This document shows positions 24,502 to 36,073 of a stretch of DNA of 64,000 nucleotides, in pieces; position 1 is the stretch's first letter; every line of letters begins with the position of its first letter. Source of the DNA: Paramecium octaurelia. Its lineage: Eukaryota; Ciliophora; Oligohymenophorea; Peniculida; Parameciidae. The notes beneath the pieces are model-generated. The model saw only the letters and a list, made by a program, of their open reading frames with translations, was not told where the DNA came from and searched no databases. The stretch lies in the NCBI GenBank assembly GCA_905182995.1, contig CAJJDP010000095.1, forward strand, positions 62,001 through 126,000, given 5' to 3'. The translations under genes were made by a program, and so were the position numbers.

Positions 24502-24879
24502 TTTCTCAATCATTTTTGTTATTCCATAACTTTACATTCTCCAAACCAATCCGTATATATATAAATTATAAATGATTAACTTCTCTCTAATTCAAACTTA
24601 CTTATATTCATAAATCTAATACTTTCATAGAGAAAATCAAATTAAATAGACAAAATTATAAGGTTCATTCTATAAATTTATTCTATAGATAAAATTCACA
24701 TAGATTTTCAAAATTTGTTTCATGTTGTGCTTTAATTAGATAATGCAATCAAGAATTTATGCAGGTAAATTCCTAAATTCGTTACTACAACTTCGTCTAA
24801 GATTTAACAATATAGATTGAGAGTTATCAATAATTATGAAATATTTTATTATATTTTATTCAATAATATTTCTGACGGA
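24502..24879. other. Intergenic region upstream of VPS35L
   Basis: 378 bp, AT-rich, between two plus-strand genes. Contains no convincing open frame; it likely holds the terminator of the La-motif gene and the promoter of the VPS35L gene. Confidence 0.5.
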
Positions 24880-27800
24880 ATGGCATCACAGATGTATACA
24901 TTTATTAGAATTGCATTAGAGTATTTAAGGAGAAGGATTACGAATTTATTTATAAAACCAGAGCCATTTAATTATAATAAACTACAGACAATCCATTGAG
25001 ATTAGACAGGCCAAAGGTTACAATACAAAGAGGAAGGAAAGCTAATGTGTAAATAAGAACAAAAGGAAATTTCGTTGATCCTTTGTCGAGAGCAGCTACT
25101 CAAAAAGCTTAAACAAATCCATTAAGCAGACCACAAACTGTGGATCCATTGGCTAGACCTTCAGCTTAGCCAACTCAAAAAATAGAATAGTCATAGCCAC
25201 AAGCCTAGGCAAGAAGTGTTGAACCAAATAAGCCCTAATAGTAATAATAATAGTAGGAAGGCAAACTTGAAATTGATGCAGAAGAGAAATAATTAAAAGC
25301 TACAGGAGAATTTTCAATTTATTGGTCAGAAATAAGAGATGACTTCTAAAACATATTTCAAATTAAAACGTATGATTTAGAGCAACCAGTACCAAATGTA
25401 TAAACAAATTATATGCTAGCCTTTTGGATCCAATGTTCAAACTATGAATTAATTTGATGGGTAAGCGAAATCCGCATATAGTGGAGACAGCAAAATTGAA
25501 TATTAGACACAGGCTCCAAAGCAAGGGACATCAAAAATGATCTAATAAAAAACCTACATTCAAAAAGTCTTGGATATTAGAAGAGATTTGAAGAGACAAT
25601 GGATTAACGGAGACAAAGTGGCATCCTTATAATTAGCAATCTAATCTTGCAAATTACTAATTGATAATGATAAGCCTCTGTTTGCTCCAGTCAAATATGT
25701 TTACATTATTGACATTTTGGAAACCTTTGGCAAATTCGTAATTGAGAGATTGTTAAAATTAAGTTATCCACAGTATACAGATCAAAAGATTGCTGAAATC
25801 AGTTTGTAAAGTGTGGTTGGATCAAACATCTCTGAAACAGCTTCAGAAATAGGAAGAAATTGGATAAATAAAATAGGATCTATAAGAGAATTATTACCTC
25901 GATTGTATATAGAAGCCACTCTGTTGAAAGTTTACTATTTTATTGATTAAACCTAAATTAAACCAATATTCCAAAGACTCATTAAGTAAGTAAGGGCAAT
26001 TGGTGATTATATTAATGTATTTAGATGTTTTATTCAATTAGGCTTTGTATTTTGCACTTTATCTATTTAGAATAGGAGCAGAATTATTCTCAGGTGAGAA
26101 GGATTATCTCATATCCACATTAAAAGATTTCTTTATCTATATGAATCAAAAAAATAAATTTGGTAAATTAGACGTATAAGGAGACTAATATCTAAGATTG
26201 TTTGAACCATATTTAATATAGACATTCAGACAATATTCATAGAATTGTACCGAAGTAACTTATTTAATTAAATTGAATTTAGAGAGAATTCAAGGATATT
26301 TTTGAACATTTTCGATAGAGTACTTAAAATCATTTTGTTTTGAAAAAAATGATTGAATAATTTTAGGCTGTTCATATTAGTACACTAGCATTAGAGTTAT
26401 TTTCAATAATGCAAGCTTACCCTGTGGATAATAAATATTAATTATATGCTTGTTTTTTACCTAAAATAGCTAAGGGATTAACTAATGTAGCTGCTGGTGC
26501 TGAGATATGTGAATATGTTTTATAGGACATCTTATAAATAAAGTCATTTTCCCTCTTTTTAGAGATCTTGGCATCATTAATTGAATTGATTTTTAGATCC
26601 TTTTAGGGATATCAGAAAAATTAATTCTTTTTCTTGATTTTACAAAGATTCAATGATTTATTTAGTATGGTTGAAAAGGATCAAGTAAATACCAATCAAA
26701 GTAAGGATACTTTTATTAAATTGCATTAATTTATTATTAAAATATTTTAAGATTCTTAAGATATTTCAGAAATACTTTAAATTGACACATTTATTACTTG
26801 TATCTAATTTTTCCCTGAGGACATGAAGAAGCTAGTGTGTAATGATTTGCTTTCGATGATAATAAATAGGGATTAAAAGGAAAAAATAACTGATCCTATG
26901 GCAGTACATTCAATTGTAAAGTTGACAGCAAATTTGAATAATAAGAAGTCAATCACCAAGGATGAATAAAAAGGATTGGCAAAAATAATTAATTAATTAT
27001 TGTAAAAGATTGATTTTGGTAAAGATTTAGAATAAACATTGAATCTATACGCTGAAATGAGAGGTTAATTTGGAAATATAAGTGGACTATCTGAAATTTT
27101 GATAGATAGAGCTTTAGATTTAATTTTTAGAGGTAAGCGATTATCTAAAGGAAAAAATCAAAAGAAAATAATTTCATTTTATTAAGCTTGTATAGCTTAT
27201 AGTTTTATCACTATTCCCACAATAGATAATCCAATATCAAGACTCAGAAAATACATTCAAGTGGCTCAAGTTGGTTTATCGTTGAACTTGTTATCTCAAA
27301 GTGAAGCAGTCATTAAAACTACTATTGAAAATCTACTTGAATTACCTGAAACATTTAATGGCCGACCAATCGATGAAATCGTTGTGCCATACATTTTGGA
27401 TTTAATTTCCTTCATTATTGTTGTCCCTGACGACCCTTCTGCTGGCTACTTGAACATTTTCCAAGGTTTATTGAAAGCACTTGAGTAACTCAAATGGAAT
27501 CCAAAGAATGGAGGAATTCACTCAATTGTAATCTATGTTAATTGCATTCAATACTTGTGCGCTTAAGTTTAAGAAAGATTGCCTTATCATTTTGAGAATG
27601 TTAAATCAAATGATGCTTTGTTCAATAAGGACTCTTAATTTAGTTTGACCATATTGGAATTAGTGCAATAATTGTATGTTAAATTGGGGGAGCAAGCTTA
27701 AGCAATACTAAAATCAAACATTACTGATTCAATAGTAAGATTATGTTTTATATAAAAAGGAAAATGGTTTGATTGTAAAACAGATGTTAAGTTGCTTGAA

Positions 27801-28062
27801 TAGATTGCTATTGTTATTAAAGTTTAATAAGGAAGCAGAAACCACATTTGCCATAATGGTTGATTTAATACATAAAAAAATAAATGAATTAAACCGAGAT
27901 AGAACTGGAAAGGTGTAATTGACCATATTAAAAGCATATTTCCTGTAAACTTTTATTAACATTGAGAAGTCGACTACAGTAATCAATTATTAATAATTTT
28001 AGTTTAATTTTGAGGAGAAAAAGAATTAAATGGTAAACATATTAGAAAGTGCAAAAAATTGA
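24880..28062 (+). CDS. VPS35L (C16orf62) homologue, retriever complex subunit
   Basis: Starts MASQIVFKEKDYEFIYKTRA; the first intron is 24894-24919, another begins near 25400, and more follow. The N-terminal third is Pro/Gln-rich (NPLSRPQTVDPLARPSAQ, then a run of Gln). The helical-solenoid core has the VPS35L hallmark: IQSCKLLIDNDKPLFAPVK, VYIIDILETFGKFVIERL, then NWINKIGSIRELLPRLYIEA. It ends with GKVQLTILKAYFLQ and a TGA at 28060-28062. In animals VPS35L, with VPS26C and VPS29, forms retriever, which recycles membrane proteins from endosomes with the CCC complex. Seeing it in a ciliate agrees with its wide eukaryotic distribution. Retromer VPS35 is an alternative, but the TFGKFVIERL...SIRELLPRLY block fits VPS35L better. 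Confidence 0.78.
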
Positions 28063-28157
28063 ACATTAATTTCATTTGGATTGTTATATTTAATAAATGT
28101 ATTTCTTATATTTAAATTACTCTAAACTTTTAGTACAAATATATTATAATCAAAAAT

Positions 28158-29520
28158 TCAAACCATTTCTGTTTCTGATTGATCAACCTAACTGATTCTA
28201 CTAAATTATTATCTTTTAATAAATGATTATGCTAATCTGAGTCCCAGAGGTATTATCATTAAAAATAAGATTGATATTTTTATGTAGTGAAATTATGCAA
28301 AAAATATTTTGCATAACAATCTCATTGTTTCAGAGGACCCTCCTATCTTACTTGTTGCTTTCTTTTCAAAACCCTAAAACCAATATATAGCAATATAGGT
28401 CAGGAGATATTGAATATTTTAGCCAATTTAGATTAATATTTGATCAGATTCAATTTTGATTAGCATTTATTATTTTGAATAGAAAGCTAACAAGTAACAA
28501 GGGAAAAATAATATTGAAAAACCAGAGATATCATGAGTTTCAAATTTAGTTTTAGGATTATACCCTCCTCCACTTGTACAGAGTCGTTATTTTAAGATAT
28601 TTTATTTCCACTACTATTTCATATCTATTATTGATTGTTCATAATGCCTTTCAAAATACAAGAGAAATACTAAGGCAAACACCATCAATGAGACCAATAA
28701 TACCTTTAGGTATCTATAAGGGTTTAACAATAGTGAGTTGCTGAAAGCCTTCTCTATCATTTTCTCCAAACCACAATAGTAATATATATAGAGTATATAT
28801 CCTCCTATGATCCAACCTATTACGATTTAATTTAAGAAGTGAACTCCAAAGTATAATCTCCCAATACCTATAAGGAATGCAAAGGTTGCAATAAACATCT
28901 TATACTTTGAATAGGAGATATATTGATTTTCATAAATCTATTTATATAATTCAGAACTAAGAATTAATCGAAAGAATACTTAGAGATTTCTTTGAGGTCG
29001 TACATCTATTTTTCAGAGTCCAAGAGCGTGCTGTTCTCTGAATTGTTGTATTTCTTTAATACAATAGTCTCAATTAGTATTGCATAGAACACAAACGACC
29101 TCAGAGAATGGCCACTTGGATCTCCATACCCAGTATAGCAGAAATCCAGTTTGATTTGTGGATCTAGGTAAAATGGTCTTGGCTGAGTCATAACCATCTT
29201 TATTAAGTTGCCAAATGCTGCAGCTATTGCATTCATTGTAATGAGCTTGAATATCTGAATCTTGTTTTAAGCTTTCAACCAAATCAAAATTGTTAAGACA
29301 TTAGTGCATTCTGCATCACCTGCGGTTGAGAATATCAAGAGTATGTACTCTAAAATATTTCAAGAGTTATACCGAAAATTCCAGTTTCTTTTCCATATTC
29401 AAATTACATTTGGAGAAATTTTGTGATTTCGTTACTTATGTTGTATGTTAAGCCTCCAAAAAGGTGGTCTAAAACCAAGAGAAATAGGAGTATCAAAGTT
29501 GAGAGTATTAGTTTTTACAT
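28158..29520 (-). CDS. PAP2-superfamily membrane phosphatase
   Basis: 438 residues, two 23-nt introns. It begins with a signal-anchor (MQKLILSTLILLFLLVLDHL). The three PAP2 motifs are intact: KMVMTQPRPF (K...RP), GDPSGHSLRS (PSGH, catalytic His) and GRLYFGVHFLNQIVIGWIIG (R...H with the nucleophile His). Several membrane spans surround them. After the catalytic core the frame runs on for about 200 residues with more hydrophobic stretches (SILFLMIIPLGLRLAQSF). The layout recalls glucose-6-phosphatase and sphingosine-1-phosphate phosphatases of the ER, but the substrate cannot be told. It converges on the VPS35L gene, with 95 bp between their stops. Confidence 0.87.
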
Positions 29521-29939
29521 TAAATAAAGAAAAATTAGAATTCAAAAGAATTTAAAAATAACTTCTGAAATTCCAATATTCTTATCAAGAGATATGAATA
29601 TTTTATATAAAATAAAATTTAATCAATTTTACATTAGCATTAGAATAAGCTAAAATCGATTGTTGGAGAATGTTTTTTGATAAAAATTGAATAATTCAAA
29701 TGTTTAAGTTGGAGACCATGCAGCTCAGAATTTTTCACTAATGGATAAATTAAATTTTCGTTAAATTATAGTATGATTCATCAATTCCAAGCTCTCTGAT
29801 TTGATGGAAATACGAACATCTTCATCCTCCCTACTATTGTTTATCTTCTTAAAAAAATAAAGAAAAGTAAATGATACAAATACATTCAACAATGTTATAA
29901 TCTGAATGTTATTTATAATGTTAAATGAAAATAAATTAT
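29521..29939. other. Divergent intergenic region
   Basis: 419 bp between the minus-strand phosphatase and the plus-strand secreted protein. AT-rich; no gene seen. Probably holds both promoters. Confidence 0.5.
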
Positions 29940-31717
29940 ATGAATATATTTATATTGATTGCATTTATAGTAACTAATGCAGAACTAATCAAAATACATG
30001 AAGAAGTAAAAGAGAGCTTTGAAGGGAACAATAGTATAAACAAAATTAAAATTTAGGATGGACTATTAAAAATGGAAAAGTGCAAAAAGAGTTTTGTAAT
30101 TCTAAATTAGTTTTTGGAGGATTTGGTGGTTAAACAGTTATTAGCAAATTATTGATTGTTCCGACTCATGCATATATTAAAATAGGCGTGGATATTTGGA
30201 GGTAGTATGCATTGGTATGACAAAGTTCTAATTAATGGGGATAAGTTAAAGTATACTTGGATCATGTTGAAATATTGTCCGTATAGATCCAATAAAGATG
30301 TAGTGAAAATGACTATTACTTAAGTACTTTTACTTCTGAATTTACTCACAGTGGAGCGTCTATTATATTAGTGATGAGTGGGAATGGTGAGGAGAATGAT
30401 AATAAAGTATTGATAAAACTTAGAGCTAGTGGGGATTTCGAAATCTGGAAATTTCAATTGAAAAATGTCCATAATCTTGCTAAGTTTGTGATTAGGGAGA
30501 TATTGCAGAGACATGTTAAATTTGGAAGAGTGTTTAAAATAGTTGGACTGCAGCCCATACAAACTTTATGGGTTTGGATGGTTGGATGTCCATAAATGGA
30601 ATAAGTGGATCCTCAAAATGCGGAGGTACAAAGAATCACGCTATTATAATAGGAGTGCCATTAATAGGAGGTTATTAAAGGTTTGGAAATAATCAGGGAT
30701 TGAGCAAGACAATCCGTTTATAGCCTCATTACAAACTAAGATTATTAGTTTTATGGGCTAAGATCGACTCTTGGGATAATGAAAATGGATTAATTCTATT
30801 TGATGGGAAGCAAGTTTGGAATTAAAGTTTTAATAATGACAATGGATATCAAGTTAAGGTCTGTGGTAATTCTGAATCTAAATATCACACTCTATTTAAA
30901 AGGATAGATATTACAGTTGATCATTCAGGTGCTTAAGTAAAGATAGACTTTTAGTCATCTTTAGATTAAGGTTCAGATGATGAATCTTTTGGTTTAAGGG
31001 ATCTGCAATTATTCTATGCTCCTTGTTAGGATCAATGTGAAGTATGTAAAGGTGAATTTGGAAGTGAATGTATAAGTATTGATATATTTGTATATCTTCA
31101 GGATGTTCTAATTATCAGTTTTAGACTTTGAACGGATGCTCTGCTCCAAGAAGTTACTATATATTAGAAAGAAACTTTTATGCTTAAAAGTTTACAAGTC
31201 TGGAGGGATGGATATTAAAGGAGACTCAGTAGAATTTAATAATCACCAATTATTAAGATAAAACGATTGTTGGAGGTTATGGGATTTTGGGAGTGGGAGC
31301 AACGGCTGAGAAGTTGTTCATCTTACCTCCTCATACTTAATTGAGATTGGAGGTTACTTTGTACAAAATTGATTCATGGGATGGAGAAAATATAATAATT
31401 GAAGTTGATTCTTAAGATGTTTGGGATTCCTAGAGGTTATAAGACTCACAGGACTTCTTATATGGAACTGCTTATTTTGGCACTACCATCTACGCCAGTT
31501 GTTATGTTACACATGATAAATAGGAAGCTCTTGTAAGGATAAAATCAACTTTAGATGAAGGTGCTGATAATGGTAATATATCTTAATGAGTGTAGAATCA
31601 TGGGGATTCAGAGACTTTTGTTTGATGTATGATGTGGCTAATGTAGTTGAAATTTCTGATGCCTAAGAATCATATTTATTAACTTTAGGAATAGTAATGA
31701 TTATTAGTTTTATCTGA
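29940..31717 (+). CDS. Secreted or surface repeat protein of a ciliate family
   Basis: Begins with a signal peptide, MNIFILIAFIVTNAELIKIH. Three related modules of about 170 residues follow, each with a Gly-rich opening (FGGFGGQTVISKLLIVPTHA, LIGGYQRFGNNQGLSKTIRL, IGGYGILGVGATAEKLFILP), a PHxxLRLxVxxxKIDSWD core (WAKIDSWDNENGLILFDGKQ, YKIDSWDGENIIIEVDSQD), VWNQ/VWDS, a Cys strand and a closing DDESFGLRDLQLF-type motif. A Cys-rich linker (CQDQCEVCKGEFGSECI) joins modules two and three. A hydrophobic C-terminus (YLLTLGIVMIISFI) may anchor it. This module is common in secreted and surface proteins of Paramecium and Tetrahymena. Some splice sites in the first and third modules are not fully settled. 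Function unknown, perhaps cell surface or extracellular matrix. Confidence 0.75.
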
Positions 31718-31790
31718 TACGAAATCAGTTACATTATTTTATATAGAATCAACAAATTTATATAATAATATTATGTTTATACAAACCGAA

Positions 31791-33178
31791 TCACCATTCC
31801 AATACATCTAAGCTCTTTTCAAAGTCAGCAGAACCTTCGTAAAATTGGGAATACCATTATCTCCAATTTAATAAGGCTTGGTCAGCCTGCGATTTCATAT
31901 TATATCTTAGGGTTTCTGAGAATATCTTAGCATTCCATAATTTGACATCGAAGATCACCTATCTTAATTCAGCATGAAGAAGATAGGCAGATAACCAATA
32001 AGGTAAGTAGCTATTTGTAAATACAGTGTGATAGACTTTTTATGTGAATTTTTCTACAGGTTGGATTGCCTACTTAAATAGCACCTCAAAGATGGCACTC
32101 TTAACGTACAATGCAACTGTTGCTGGGCCCATCTAGAATCCAGTTGCCCAAACTGCATGGAATTTGTACTTATTAAACAAAATGACATATCCATCTAACA
32201 ACAAAACATTCAAATATGGAATGAGTTCTTTGTTCACAAGATATTGATCAAATAAAGTTTTTTAGTATGATCTACACTTTTCAGCTGGATGAGTCATTTT
32301 CTCTAAGAAATCATGATCTTTGGCATTTTTAGTTCTCATCTCCCATCTTAGTTATACCAACCAAGAGGGGATGATATCCATAGCTGAATAATGAACATAA
32401 TCAAAATGTTTCATATCAGCACCATTTTCTGGAATTTCTTGAATGTGACAATTCACATAATTTACACTCTCAGCTCTCAAAGTAAGATGTTCACTTTACT
32501 CATTCACTAGATCATACCATCTAAATTAATAAAAAATATGTACGGTTTTTATTCTTTGGAATGTAGCCAAATATATACAATTCCTTTGAGTTCTTTTACA
32601 AGATAAGTTTTAATTTTAACTTCTCCATCAGATATTTTCTATAGATACTCTCCTTTCTGGTTTTTGGTCACTCTCTCAATATCAGGATAACAATATGTTG
32701 AAACTACTTTAGGATCTAATTTATCTGAGTTAACACATAAGCCACTTTTACCGTCGAATGCCCATCCATGAAATGGACATCTAATTATGATATAAGTAAT
32801 TACTCTATGCAGGATCTGAATTTTACTTAGCCTCCAATTCCTAAATTAGCACCCATATGCGGACAATAAGCAGCCACTGCATACACTGTTTTATCAGTTC
32901 CTCGATAGTATGCTATGTGTCTACCACATAATTTGATTTCTTTCACTTCTCTATTTTATTATCATTCAAATATACCCTGATTACAATTCCCCAGATCTAC
33001 ATAGACGATACCAGCCATTTGGATAAGAGGGAGGGCATTTTCCTCTTGGCAATTTGTTTCTTATATTGTGTTGTTCCAATTTCTCGACGATTGAAAAGAA
33101 TTTGAATTTCCTGTAATACAGGTAGTAGAGGACGAAGGCAATCGATGTTAGGATGACTTCCCATGAGAAGATTATCAT
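31791..33178 (-). CDS. Rieske oxygenase, sterol C7-desaturase (DES7/Neverland) type
   Basis: 438 residues, introns of 25, 23 and 23 nt. A membrane anchor (ILTSIAFVLYYLYYRKFKFF) is followed by NGWYRLCRSGEL and the Rieske [2Fe-2S] centre: YCPHMGANLGIGG (C-x-H) and CIECPFHGWAFDG (C-x2-H). Downstream comes a catalytic domain with WLVQLRWEMRTK and VWATGFQMGPATVALY, and the end ADFEKSLDVLEW. This layout is that of DAF-36/Neverland cholesterol 7,8-dehydrogenases, and Tetrahymena has a related enzyme, DES7, which makes 7-dehydrosterols. The reaction uses O2 and NAD(P)H-derived electrons at the ER. Paramecium depends on dietary sterol, so modification of imported sterol is a likely role. The close homologue family is inferred, not searched. 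Confidence 0.85.
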
Positions 33179-33266
33179 TTTGAATAGGATTTAATGAAAT
33201 AAATTTATATTTTATATCTTCTTTTGTGTATACAGTTATATTATTTTAATATTTAATCAGTTAACA
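33179..33266. promoter_or_regulatory. 88-bp divergent intergenic region
   Basis: Start codons of the Rieske oxygenase (minus) and the membrane protein (plus) are 88 bp apart; AT-rich, presumably holding both core promoters. No specific motif recognised. Confidence 0.45.
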
Positions 33267-34693
33267 ATGGCAGAGGAAGAAGATAATCAAGTATTGCAAT
33301 TTGAAGGAGATGACGAAGAATAAAAAGTAATCAAATTAACTATTTTCATAGGATAATCAATAACAAAAATCTCCAAATGAACAAAAGGAGGAACAGGTTA
33401 ATAATTATGATTAAAACTATAATCAAGAGCCAGAACCACAATCTAATGATCTAAAACCCCTTGAATCTGAAAAATAACCCATCTAAGTGGTTCCTGATGT
33501 TGAAGAAGGGTTTTTCAATCGAATTAAAGGGTGCTCTTGCAGGAGACAGGCTGATGAAAAAACAGATGAAAACAATGAAGGGTGCATTACAAAGTTAGAT
33601 AAATTTATACAGAAATACTTCACTCCTACTTATTTGCTTCTAGTATACTATTCTGTCTTTTCCACAGCATTGCTCTTTTCACTAAAATTGATCATTTAGG
33701 ATTAAGATCTGTATCATGCTGAAATTTTAGGGGTACTTTTAAATTTAAAATATTAGGGCTTGTTTCTATTCGTACAACTTTTGAAAGGATTGCTAATCTA
33801 TTTTCTGAATGACGAATGGCTCGATGAATTGCCTTATTTGGATAGCACCTTTGAGAATGGGTGGAGATTATTTAAAATAACATTCTTTGTTCTAACCAAT
33901 TTAGATATTTGTTATTGGATCTATTACATCTATGCTTAAAATAAAAAGGATGGCACCATTGAACACATGATGACCTTATGTAGAATGGTCGATGCATTCT
34001 TCTTCAATTTCCCTCTAATGATAATATTTTTCTATCTTTAATTGCAAGACTTGCAAACCATTCAAATACCTTATTTAGTTATTGCAGGACTCAATTTGCT
34101 CCAAATAGTTAATGGATTCATGCACTTAAACTTTTTTGCTGGAAGTTCCTTCTTAAGCATCAGATGGAGCATTTAACTCATTTGCGAATTGTATGTTAAA
34201 CTCCTCTTAGTTGAGTCAGTGTACATTTAGTTGGCAGAATTCAATATTCAATTTGAATACTTCGGGTTATTCTGTTTGTGTGGCCTTATTCAATTTTACT
34301 TATTCTCTGAAGATCAAGATATAATTGGATAATTGTTATCCATAGTCTATTTCCAATTGAAAACATTCTTTGTTATTACATTCAAGGAAGAAAGCTTTGG
34401 AATGTCAGATTTGGATTGTGATGCATAACCTGGAATTCTTAATGTTGTTGTTCAAAAATCAACGTATTTTTTACATTTTATCTAGTTACTCCTATATTTA
34501 GAAGGCATTCAATTTCTTCCAATTGCTATCCCTCGCTTTCATTTTTTGGCTTTTTGGTGGATGGGATAATATCATGAAGAATGAGATACTTTATTATCTG
34601 TACCTCGTAGGATTAGGATGTTTAGGTATTATATCCTTGAATTTGTTATATATTGTTCTAAGTGGATGGAAAAGGAACATGGTCAAACCTTGA
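33267..34693 (+). CDS. Polytopic membrane protein, unknown
   Basis: 459 residues after a 25-nt and a 22-nt intron. An acidic, Gln/Glu/Pro-rich cytosolic head (MAEEEDNQVLQFEGDDEE) of about 110 residues is followed by a Cys-containing patch (RIKGCSCRRQADEK) and then eight or so hydrophobic stretches, for example YLLLVYYSVFSTALLFSLKL, LFKITFFVLTNLDICYWIYY, FFFNFPLMIIFFYLQ, FQLLSLAFIFWLFGGWDN and YLYLVGLGCLGIISLNLLYI. The short tail is basic (GWKRNMVKP). No transport or enzyme motif stands out. XK-like or other scramblase-type proteins share a loosely similar layout, but I do not assign it. Confidence 0.7.
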
Positions 34694-35223
34694 ATTATAA
34701 ATTTTAATAAAATTTTATTTAACCCTAATAATTTATTATAAATTATAAAAATAAATAATAAATATTCTGTCATAAAACTAAATTTAACTTAAATATGCAT
34801 TATCAGGAAGAAAGATTACATATTTATATAATTTGAAAGTATAATTGTGAAATCAGTAACATTTTTTTAAACTTGTAGATAAAGAACTAGTAAAATGAAA
34901 CGATATTATAATTATCGAAATTTTGTTATTACATCAAAATACCAATCATTATCACATTTACTACTTTACGTATATTATTATCATTTCCAATTATCTTTAT
35001 TAATTAATAACAAAATACATTTCTTTATTAAAATTATTTAAAAATTATTATCTTTATTTTTAAATTAGTCACGAATAGAAAAAGAGAATGCTCCATTACC
35101 ATTCTGAAATCCTTGTGACAAAGGTAGATGCTCAAGACTATACTCCCAGTAATTAGCATTTTCTCAATATGTTATTGCTGTGATTTTTTATAAAGAGAAG
35201 TCCAAAAAATTAATATTATACAG
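34694..35223. other. AT-rich intergenic stretch
   Basis: 530 bp between convergent genes. Long A/T runs, no open frame with protein character, no RNA fold noted. Confidence 0.5.
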
Positions 35224-35687
35224 TCACAAACCCTGAATTAATTTCTAAGGCCTCTATTTTTATTATTATTAATCTGAGATCGTAAAGGCCTGCTCAATTA
35301 CCAGAATATCCTCTTGGGATTTCATTTTCTTCTTATCTTCGAAAAGCACAGAATTAAGGCAAGCACAATAATGTAATGAATACAGATTTAATTCGTTTAG
35401 AAATATATAAATTATAGAGATCAAGATAGCAGAGCCTAAATACCCAATCGGCCTTTGATTGTGATTTTATTCTTTTGTATTGAATTTAAACCAATTCTCG
35501 TTTCAAGGGGTTTAGAAATCCCTATCACAAATTTGTGTTGTTGTAAGGTTGTTAAAAAATGGTCCTGGTCTTGCAAAATGGGCTATTCATTCAAATCTGT
35601 GTCTACAAACTCCCACTCATTTAGCTTTGATGATGTTGAGAGATCAACTTAGGATAGCTTTTTCTGGGTTTTTTCAAGTGTTTCCAT
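35224..35687 (-). CDS. Small single-span membrane protein, tentative
   Basis: First exon METLEKTQKKLSQVDLSTSS, KLNEWEFVDTDLNEQPILQD is acidic and soluble. Another frame gives NWFKFNTKEQNHNQRPIGYL, GSAILISIIYIFLNELNLYS, a membrane span, then LNSVLFEDKKKMKSQEDILV and a TGA at 35224-35226. The two can be joined by a 32-nt intron with GTG...GAG ends, which is not a normal Paramecium acceptor, so the junction is doubtful. A GYLG...membrane layout suggests a small anchored protein. Family unknown. Confidence 0.45.
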
Positions 35688-36073
35688 ATAAGCGATTGAT
35701 ATATTTATCGAAATTATTATAGTGTTATCTTAATTTTAATAATAATCACTAAATCATATTATCTTCAGTGAGGCCAATTAAATAACAATAATTTTCAATC
35801 AATTTTATTTCTCAACAAAACCTCGAGCCCTTACTGTTCCTTATTAGTAATTAAAGTCTTCTGTAAATGTGTGATTAATCAAAAACAATCACAAAAGTGC
35901 CTCATAACAAGAGAGACAATTTTACTAGGAGAATAAGTGGTTGAAATAATTAATATGAATTTTAATCTTTGATTCCTAAGTTAAAGTGGCCATAAGATAT
36001 TATGAAATAAAAAAACTGAATATTATCACGTAATAATTAATTTGTATTTATAAAATAATTTAATCCAACACCA
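35688..36073. other. Divergent intergenic region
   Basis: 386 bp between the small minus-strand gene and the MORN gene; AT-rich and without a convincing open frame. Confidence 0.45.
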
